Shown piece by piece: positions 6,375 through 11,743 of a stretch of 11,743 nt of DNA. The notes under the pieces are model-generated. The model was not told the DNA's origin. It did no database searches and was given only the letters and a program-made list of their open reading frames with translations. The translations under genes and the position numbers were made by a program. Origin of the DNA: Deltaproteobacteria bacterium (GTDB lineage Bacteria; Desulfobacterota_C; Deferrisomatia; Deferrisomatales; JACRMM01); assembly GCA_016218905.1 (NCBI GenBank), contig JACRCS010000993.1, positions 1-11,743 on the forward strand, written 5' to 3'. Positions within the stretch are counted from its first letter, which is position 1. Every line of letters begins with the position of its first letter.

Positions 6375-6905
6375 ATGAAGGTCCTCTTCGACCTCTTTCC
6401 GGTGCTGGTCTTCTTCGTAGCCTTCAAGGTGAAGGGGATTTACGTCGCCACCGGCGTCGCCATCGCGGCGAGCTTCGCCCAGATCGGCTGGACCTTACTT
6501 CGGCGGCGGAAGGTCGACCCGATGCTCTGGGTTAGCCTCGGGATCATCGTCGTCTTCGGAGGCGCGACGCTCGTCCTACACAACGAGACCTTCATCAAGT
6601 GGAAGCCCACGGTGCTCTATTGGTTCTTCGCCTCCGCCCTGGCAGGCAGCCACGCCTTCTTCGGGAAGAACCTGATCGAGAGCCTGCTCAAGGAGAAGAT
6701 CTCTCTCCCGCCCCACGCGTGGCGGACGCTGAACCTGGCCTGGGCCTTCTTCTTCGCCCTCCTAGGCGGCGCGAACCTGTTCGTGGCCTACCGCTTCTCC
6801 ACCGCCGACTGGGTCAATTTCAAGGTCTTCGGGACGACGGGCCTGATGCTGCTCTTCGTGGTGCTCCAGGGCTTTTATCTCTCGAAGCACATCGAAGAGC
6901 GCTAG
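6375..6905 (+). CDS. yciB: YciB/IspZ family inner-membrane protein (septation protein A)
   Basis: A 176-residue, strongly hydrophobic protein matching E. coli YciB (179 residues) along its whole length as I recall it. Shared signatures are an N-terminal [13 protein letters not shown] segment, [37 protein letters not shown] (residues 59-79), LNLAWAFFF (119-127) and WVNFKVFG (146-153). I count about five membrane segments. YciB is linked to envelope maintenance and cell elongation/division, and to septation in Shigella. Its biochemical activity is not established. ATG 6375 has AGGAGA six bases upstream. It is transcribed towards era but separated from it by a 210-bp gap containing an inverted repeat, so it may or may not share the era transcript. 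Family assignment is secure. Confidence 0.95.
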   Translation: MKVLFDLFPVLVFFVAFKVKGIYVATGVAIAASFAQIGWTLLRRRKVDPMLWVSLGIIVVFGGATLVLHNETFIKWKPTVLYWFFASALAGSHAFFGKNLIESLLKEKISLPPHAWRTLNLAWAFFFALLGGANLFVAYRFSTADWVNFKVFGTTGLMLLFVVLQGFYLSKHIEER

Positions 6906-6923
6906 CCGGGTGTCGCGTTGCTG

Positions 6924-7018
6924 CGGCGCCATGGGACTTATAGGACTTAGGGGACCCATGGGAATCATCTCTCTCGGCTTCCATAGGTCCCATCGGTCCC
7001 ATACGTCCCATGACGCCG
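6924..7018. repeat. 95-bp imperfect inverted repeat built from 9-nt ATGGGACNN units
   Basis: Two 43-nt arms (6924-6966 and 6976-7018) flank a nine-base loop, with 33 of 43 positions complementary plus three G-U wobbles in RNA. Each arm is itself a run of four nine-base units: ATGGGACTT, ATAGGACTT, AGGGGACCC, ATGGGAATC on the left, and on the right CCATAGGTC, CCATCGGTC, CCATACGTC, CCAT, which are ATGGGACNN variants on the other strand. It lies just after yciB and before era. It resembles REP- or MITE-like intergenic hairpins. No T-run follows, so it is not an ordinary terminator. Confidence 0.8.
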
Positions 7019-7116
7019 ATACGCCCTCAGGCGAACCGCGCGGTTTGCCGCTCCGCCCGGTTTCAGCTATGATTCGCGCCGCCGGACGCCGGAACGCCTC
7101 ATGAGAAAGGGTGCGC

Positions 7117-8004
7117 GTGACGTCGATTACCCACTCGGGCTTCATCGGCCTCCTGGGCAGACCCAACGTCGGGAAGTCCACGCTGCTCAACCGCTTCCTG
7201 GGCGAGAAGATCGCCATCACCTCGCCGAAGCCCCAGACTACGCGAAACCGGATCGCGGGCGTCCTCAACCGCGGCCACACCCAGCTCATCTTTTTCGACA
7301 CGCCCGGCGTGCATGAGGGCGAGAAACTCATCAACCGCTACATGGTCCGGGAGGCGCTCGCCTGCCTGCCCGACCTCAACGCCGCCGTCTTCCTGGCCGA
7401 CGCGACGTCGGGTCCCACGGAGGACGACCGGAGCCTTGCCCGCCGGCTCGCCGGCGCGGCCGTCCCGGTCATCCTCGCGCTGAACAAGATCGACATCGGC
7501 TCGGCTCCTACCGAGGCCTACTCGGACCTGCTCCCCTTCCACTCCGCATTCCGGATCTCCGCCGCCAAGGGCGAGGGCGTCGAGGAGCTCCTCGAAGCTC
7601 TGGCGGCGCTCCTGCCCGAGGGTCCCGAGTACTACCCGGAGGACGTCCTCACCGACCGGACGGAGCGCTTCATCGCCGCCGAGTTCATTCGCGAGAAGAC
7701 TTTCCAACTGACCGGGGAGGAGGTCCCCTATAGCATCGCGGTCACGATCGATTCCTGGAAGGAGAACCCGGAGACCGGCGTGGTGGTCGTCTACGCCACG
7801 ATCCACGTCGAACGGGACAGCCAGAAGGGGATCCTCATCGGAAAAGGCGGGCGGCTCATCAAGGCGATCGGGATGCGGGCGCGGCACGACCTGGAGGGGC
7901 TCCTCCAGAGCCGCGTGTACCTGGACCTGCACGTCGCCGTCGACCGGAACTGGACCCGGGATCCCGCGGCGTTGCGGCGTTTCGGGTACGAGGTGAAGTC
8001 GTGA
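7117..8004 (+). CDS. era: GTPase Era (16S rRNA / 30S assembly)
   Basis: A 295-residue GTPase with a C-terminal KH RNA-binding domain. Era binds the 3' end of 16S rRNA and helps mature the small ribosomal subunit. G1 is GRPNVGKS (14-21), the switch-I Thr pair is TTRNRIAG (41-48), G3 DTPG (61-64), G4 NKID (123-126), and G5 begins SAAKGEG (148-154). The KH domain follows from about 180, with the conserved GKGG loop at 242-245 and the usual basic RNWTRD stretch near the end. Length is normal for the family. GTG 7117 is preferred because AAAGG ends six bases upstream. GTG 7111 in the same frame would add two residues but abuts that site. The stop overlaps the start of der in GTGA. There is no frameshift or missing motif. 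Confidence 0.97.
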   Translation: MTSITHSGFIGLLGRPNVGKSTLLNRFLGEKIAITSPKPQTTRNRIAGVLNRGHTQLIFFDTPGVHEGEKLINRYMVREALACLPDLNAAVFLADATSGPTEDDRSLARRLAGAAVPVILALNKIDIGSAPTEAYSDLLPFHSAFRISAAKGEGVEELLEALAALLPEGPEYYPEDVLTDRTERFIAAEFIREKTFQLTGEEVPYSIAVTIDSWKENPETGVVVVYATIHVERDSQKGILIGKGGRLIKAIGMRARHDLEGLLQSRVYLDLHVAVDRNWTRDPAALRRFGYEVKS

Positions 8005-9320
8005 AGCTCGTGGCGATCGTTGGCCGGCCCAACGTCGGGAAGTCGACCCTCTTCAACCGGCTCGTCGGCCGGAGGGCGGCCATCGTCGAGGACGTCCCGG
8101 GGGTCACCCGGGACCGCAACTACGCCGAGGCGAATTGGGAAGGGCGGCGCTTCACGGTGGTCGACACCGGCGGCTTCGAGTCGGACCCAGCGGACGTGTG
8201 CGTGGCGCGGGTGGGCGCGCAGGCGTGGCTCGCCGCGGACGAAGCGGACGTCGTGCTCTTCGTGGTGGACGCCCGGGAGGGGCTCCTGCCCGGCGACGAC
8301 GACCTGGCCCACTACCTCCGCACCCGGGAGGCGGACGTCGTCGTCGTAGCCAACAAGGTCGACGCGGAGCGGCTCGAGGGCGCGGCGCTCGAGTTCCACC
8401 AGCTGGGCTTCCCGGACGTGGTCGCGGTCTCCGCCGAACACGGCCGCGGGATGGACGACCTGCTCGAGGCGCTGGAGGGAAGGATCCCCCCGGAGGGGGA
8501 CGTCTGCGAGGAAGGCGAACGCGCGGTCCGCGTGGCGGTCCTGGGGCGGCCCAACGTAGGCAAGAGCTCGCTCGTGAACCGCCTCCTGGGCGAAGATCGG
8601 CTGCTGGTGAGCCCGACAGCCGGCACCACCCGGGACTCCATCGACACGCCGCTTCGGGCCGAGGGGCGCGAGTACCTGCTGATCGACACGGCGGGGATCC
8701 GGCGGAAGAGCCGCATCGAGGAGAACGTCGAGCGCTGGAGCGTCGCCCGGGCGCTGCGATCCATCGAGCGGGCGGACGTCTGCGTGGTGCTCCTGGACGC
8801 GTGCGAGGGGCTCACGGATCAGGACGCGCGCATCCTCCACCTGGTCGAGAAGGCCGGCAAGGGCGCCGTCCTCGGGCTAAACAAGTGGGACGCGGTGGAG
8901 AAGGACGAGAAGACCTTCGACCGGACCGTGCGCGACCTCAAGGATCGCCTGGGAGCGAGGGCGTACCTGCCCATCTTGAGCCTCTCGGCGCTGACGGGGC
9001 TTCGGGTAGCGAAGCTCTTCGAGCTGGTGGACCACGTCCACTCCGAGTGGCGAAAGCGCATCCCCACCTCCCAGCTCAATGACTTCCTGGAGGGCGTCCT
9101 GCGGGCTCTTCCGCCACCCCCCGTGGGCGGGAAGCGGGCGAGGATCTACTACATGACCCAGGTGCGGTGCGCGCCGCCCGTCTTCGCCGCGTTCACGAGC
9201 TACGTCTCGGGGTTTCCGGAGGCGTACCAGCGCTACCTCCTCGGGCGGATGAGGGAGGCTTTCGGGTTCGAGGGCGTGCCGGTGACCATCCGCTTCCGCC
9301 AGCGCCGAGGAGAGGGGTGA
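8001..9320 (+). CDS. der: GTPase Der (EngA), 50S ribosome assembly
   Basis: A 439-residue double GTPase. Domain 1 has GRPNVGKS (8-15), switch Thr in GVTRDR (34-39), DTGG (55-58), NKVD (118-121) and an SAEHGRG G5 region (144-150). Domain 2 has a second GRPNVGKS (182-189), GTTRDS (208-213), DTAG (229-232), NKWD (294-297) and SALTG (329-333). A C-terminal KH-like domain (about 350-435) follows, with the usual YYMTQ strand and PVTIRFR end. Der acts in maturation of the large ribosomal subunit. It starts with GTG 8001 in a four-base GTGA overlap with era, so the two are very probably co-translated. Its own stop again overlaps the next GTG. All GTP-binding motifs are intact and length is typical. 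The GTG at 8001 is the only start consistent with the conserved KLVAIVGRPNVGKS opening. Confidence 0.97.
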   Translation: MKLVAIVGRPNVGKSTLFNRLVGRRAAIVEDVPGVTRDRNYAEANWEGRRFTVVDTGGFESDPADVCVARVGAQAWLAADEADVVLFVVDAREGLLPGDDDLAHYLRTREADVVVVANKVDAERLEGAALEFHQLGFPDVVAVSAEHGRGMDDLLEALEGRIPPEGDVCEEGERAVRVAVLGRPNVGKSSLVNRLLGEDRLLVSPTAGTTRDSIDTPLRAEGREYLLIDTAGIRRKSRIEENVERWSVARALRSIERADVCVVLLDACEGLTDQDARILHLVEKAGKGAVLGLNKWDAVEKDEKTFDRTVRDLKDRLGARAYLPILSLSALTGLRVAKLFELVDHVHSEWRKRIPTSQLNDFLEGVLRALPPPPVGGKRARIYYMTQVRCAPPVFAAFTSYVSGFPEAYQRYLLGRMREAFGFEGVPVTIRFRQRRGEG

Positions 9321-9595
9321 CTCGGCGGCGGGGCGGCCGACGGCTGCCGTCCCGCGGGCCTCGCGCGGGCAGGGCCACCGATCGCGCCAAGCTCCGGCAG
9401 TGGTGGCTGATCGGGCTCGTTCTGGGCGCCTTGATGATCAACTTCCCGTTCCTTCAGATCTTCAACCGCCAGGTCTCCCTGGGCGGCTTTCCGCTCCTCT
9501 TCCTCTACCTGACGTTGGGGTGGGGGGCGGCCATCGCCGTGATCGCCCTCTACGCCGGGATCCTCGGGCGCCTGCCCCCCGACGAGGACGTGTGA
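9317..9595 (+). CDS. Small two-helix membrane protein, companion of the SSS symporter (DUF3311-like)
   Basis: A 92-residue protein with a very basic N-terminal tail (about 26 residues, rich in Arg) and two predicted membrane helices, about 29-48 (WLIGLVLGALMINFPFL) and 58-83 (PLLFLYLTLGWGAAIAVIAL), joined by a short loop ending NRQVSLGG. It ends with an acidic PPDEDV tail. Small proteins of this shape are often encoded directly before sodium/solute symporters, and the pattern resembles the DUF3311 group, though I cannot confirm the family. GTG 9317 overlaps the der stop (GTGA) and has GAGGAG four bases upstream. The stop overlaps the ATG of the following symporter-kinase (ATG 9595). The tight coupling suggests a stoichiometric accessory subunit of that transporter (inference). 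Translation in the frame is clear; its function is not. Confidence 0.8.
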   Translation: MTRRRGGRRLPSRGPRAGRATDRAKLRQWWLIGLVLGALMINFPFLQIFNRQVSLGGFPLLFLYLTLGWGAAIAVIALYAGILGRLPPDEDV

Positions 9596-11743
9596 TGCTC
9601 CTCACTCCGGGGCGGGTGGCGCTCTGGGCGTTCAGCTACCTGCTCCTCCTCTTCGGGGTCGCCTACTGGGCCGAGCGGCGCAAGGACCACGGCCGCAGCC
9701 TCATCTCGAATCCGTACGTCTATTCGCTCTCCATCGCCGTCTATTGCACTTCCTGGACGTACTACGGCAGTGTCGGCCGGGCCGCCAACGCCGGCTTCAG
9801 CTTCCTCGCGCTCTACCTGGGGCCGACGCTGATCGCCTTCTCGTGGTGGGCGCTCCTGCGCCGGATGGTCCGCGTCGCCCGGGCGAACCACATCACCTCG
9901 ATCGCGGACTTCGTCGCGTCGCGTTACGGAAAGAGCGGCCGCATCGGCGCGCTCGTCACCGTCATGGCCATCATCGGGATCTCTCCCTACATCGGACTCC
10001 AGCTCAAGGCGGTCTCCTCCACCTTCGATCTTCTCACGCGCTACACTCCGCGCGGCTTTCTCGGCCACACCGTGGGATCGGGTCTCGTCCTCGGCGACAG
10101 CGCTTTTCTCGTGGCGCTGGTGCTCGGCGTCTTCGGGGGCATGTTCGGCGCCCGCAGCCTCGATCCCTCGGAGCGACACGAGGGCATGATCGCGGCCATC
10201 GCGCTCGAGAGCCTGGTCAAGCTCCTGGCGCTCCTCGCGGTGGGAAGCTTCGTCACCTGGGGTATTTTCGGGGGCTTTCGGGACATCCTGACCCGGATCG
10301 CGGAGGACCCCTCGTACTCGGCGTTGCTCACCTTCGGGCAGGAGAGGGGCGTCTACACCTCCTGGGCGAGTTCCCTCTACCTCTCCATGGCCGCGGTGAT
10401 GCTCCTGCCGCGGCAGTTCCACGTCATGGTGGTGGAGAACTGCGACGAGGATCACGTCCGGAAGGCGATGTGGCTCTTCCCCCTCTACCTCTTCCTGATC
10501 AACGTCTTCGTCGTGCCGATCGCCTTCGGAGGGCTGCTCCTCGTCGGCAATCCGGCCTTCGCGGACACGTTCGTGCTCCGGATCCCCCTCGCCGCGGGCC
10601 GGCAGGTCCTCGCCCTCTTCGTCTTCATCGGGGGGCTCTCGGCGGCCACGGGGATGGTGGTCGTCTCCTCGGTCACCCTCTCCACGATGTTCCTCAACAA
10701 CCTGGTCATGCCGGTCCTCCTGCGCTTGCACTGGCCCGGGAACCTGGCGCCGTACCTGCTCCATATCAAGCGCTTCGGCATTGTCGCGATCATCCTCGTC
10801 GGGTACGGCTACTACCGGCTGCTGGGAGAGACCTTCTTCCTGGCGGAGATCGGCCTGCTCTCCTTCGGGGCCGCGGCGCAGTGGGCCCCGGCGGTGATGG
10901 GCGGGCTCTTCTGGCGGGACGCGACCGCCAAGGGAGCGGCTGCGGGCCTCTTCCTGGGCTTTCTCGCGTGGGGGTACATGTTCCTGGTCCCCGCCCTCGC
11001 GGGGGCGGGGTGGCTCCCCACAGCGCTCGTGGAGCGCGGCCCCTGGGGTGTGTCGCTCCTGCGGCCCACCGCCTTTCTCGGCCTGGAAGGCCTCGATGTC
11101 TGGTCTCACGGGCTCTTCTGGTCGTTCTTCTTCAACGCCGGCAGCTTCGTGGCCGTCAGCCTCTTCACGCGCCACGGCGCGGCCGAGCTGGAACAGCTTC
11201 CGAGATTCCTGGGGCTCCTCGCCCCGGGCGAGCCGAAGCGGAAGGAGTTCCGGCTGGCGCACCCGCCCTCCGTGCGGGAGTTCGAGAACCTCCTCGCAAA
11301 GTTCATCGGCGGGCCGAAGGCGCACGCGAAGCTCCGGGAGTTCTTCGGCGGGAAGCTGCCCGGGCGCGTCTCCTCGGATGAGACCCTCCTCGAACTGCGC
11401 GGCTTCGTGGAACGGACCCTGGCGGGAGCCGTCGGGGCTGCCTCGGCGAGCAGCGTCGTGGAGCGCTACCTGGCGATCAAGGGCACTACCCTGGAGGAGA
11501 TCTTCGACGTCTTCGGGGCGGTCTCGCTGTCGCTCGAGGAGAGCCGCGAGGAGCTCGAGAGCCGGGTCCGGGAGCTCTCGGTGCTCTTCGAGGCGTCCCA
11601 ACGGGTCTCCTCGACCCTCGACGAGGGGAAGGCGGTCGCGTCGGTCCTCGACCTCATCGGCACGGACTTCCGGCTCGAGTGCCGGGGCGTCTTCCTGGTT
11701 CGGCAGGGGAGCCTGGAGCCGCGCCTCTTCCAGGGATTCTCGA
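9595..11743 (+). CDS. SSS-family symporter fused to STAC and GAF domains (CbrA-like sensor kinase, 3' end outside window)
   Basis: An open frame of 716 codons that continues past the right edge. Residues about 5-500 form a sodium/solute symporter (SSS, SLC5-like) domain with many membrane helices. Signatures include VYCTSWTYYGSVG near the start, LALYLGPTL, NHITSIADFVASRYGKSG and SPYIGLQLKAV. From about 555 to 640 comes a STAC-like linker (FENLLAKFIGG..., then VERTLAGAVGAASASSVVERYL). Next is a coiled coil rich in Glu/Arg (about 636-662) and the start of a GAF domain (LFEASQRVSSTLDEGKAVASVLDLI). In relatives such as the CbrA histidine sensor this architecture leads to HisKA and HATPase domains, so a sensor kinase is expected but its catalytic part is not visible. 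ATG 9595 shares one base with the preceding stop. The substrate is unknown. Co-transcription with era-der is likely from the overlapping chain. Confidence 0.9.
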   Translation, partial: MLLTPGRVALWAFSYLLLLFGVAYWAERRKDHGRSLISNPYVYSLSIAVYCTSWTYYGSVGRAANAGFSFLALYLGPTLIAFSWWALLRRMVRVARANHITSIADFVASRYGKSGRIGALVTVMAIIGISPYIGLQLKAVSSTFDLLTRYTPRGFLGHTVGSGLVLGDSAFLVALVLGVFGGMFGARSLDPSERHEGMIAAIALESLVKLLALLAVGSFVTWGIFGGFRDILTRIAEDPSYSALLTFGQERGVYTSWASSLYLSMAAVMLLPRQFHVMVVENCDEDHVRKAMWLFPLYLFLINVFVVPIAFGGLLLVGNPAFADTFVLRIPLAAGRQVLALFVFIGGLSAATGMVVVSSVTLSTMFLNNLVMPVLLRLHWPGNLAPYLLHIKRFGIVAIILVGYGYYRLLGETFFLAEIGLLSFGAAAQWAPAVMGGLFWRDATAKGAAAGLFLGFLAWGYMFLVPALAGAGWLPTALVERGPWGVSLLRPTAFLGLEGLDVWSHGLFWSFFFNAGSFVAVSLFTRHGAAELEQLPRFLGLLAPGEPKRKEFRLAHPPSVREFENLLAKFIGGPKAHAKLREFFGGKLPGRVSSDETLLELRGFVERTLAGAVGAASASSVVERYLAIKGTTLEEIFDVFGAVSLSLEESREELESRVRELSVLFEASQRVSSTLDEGKAVASVLDLIGTDFRLECRGVFLVRQGSLEPRLFQGFS

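Noticed and set aside
6924..7018. The repeat as a CRISPR array
   Set aside because: The units are nine bases long, directly abutting and arranged as an inverted pair. There are no spacers.
7101..7316. ATG-initiated frame at 7101 overlapping the start of era
   Set aside because: It is out of frame with the conserved GTPase motifs and has no domain.
9550..11601. Minus-strand frame of 683 codons, and a plus-strand frame at 9744-11381
   Set aside because: Both are low-complexity, charged translations overlapping the SSS symporter frame, which has clear membrane helices and family motifs.

Overview
The window is GC-rich (I estimate about two thirds G+C), gene-dense bacterial DNA with tight or overlapping gene junctions, several GTG starts and Shine-Dalgarno-type ribosome binding sites. 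It holds YciB, Era, Der, a SSS-transporter histidine kinase and many two-component proteins. That fits a Gram-negative, environmental, signalling-rich lineage (Myxococcota/Desulfobacterota-, Acidobacteriota- or Rokubacteria-like). I cannot fix the phylum from this sequence alone.

Layout. (1) Positions 1-191, plus strand: the C-terminal end of a response-receiver domain, probably the tail of a hybrid histidine kinase. (2) Positions 198-1856, minus strand: a PLP-dependent tyrosine phenol-lyase/tryptophanase-family enzyme. Its active-site signature is of the tyrosine phenol-lyase type, and it carries an unusual N-terminal extension of about 67 residues. A sigma-70-like promoter and a perfect 16-bp palindrome lie upstream. 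(3) Positions 1980-6207, minus strand: a two-component island. In transcription order it holds a single-domain receiver (5854-6207), a second CheY-like receiver (5226-5624), a soluble histidine kinase without a sensor domain (4030-4926), and a REC-GAF-like-HisKA-HATPase-REC hybrid kinase (1980-4067) that overlaps the kinase by 38 bp. None of the four has a DNA-binding output domain. A good promoter (5023-5050), a 5'-leader hairpin, and a short leader reading frame containing a run of eight G precede the kinase pair. (4) Positions 6375-6905, plus strand: the YciB/IspZ membrane protein. It is followed by a 95-bp imperfect inverted repeat built from 9-nt units. (5) Positions 7117-11743, plus strand: an overlapping gene chain era - der - small two-helix membrane protein - SSS symporter/STAC/GAF sensor-kinase protein, which runs off the window end.

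Working together: Era and Der are ribosome-assembly GTPases, and the co-transcribed symporter-kinase probably senses or imports a solute. The minus-strand island looks like a phosphorelay feeding protein-protein outputs rather than direct transcription control. Any link between it and the neighbouring tyrosine phenol-lyase gene is only positional.
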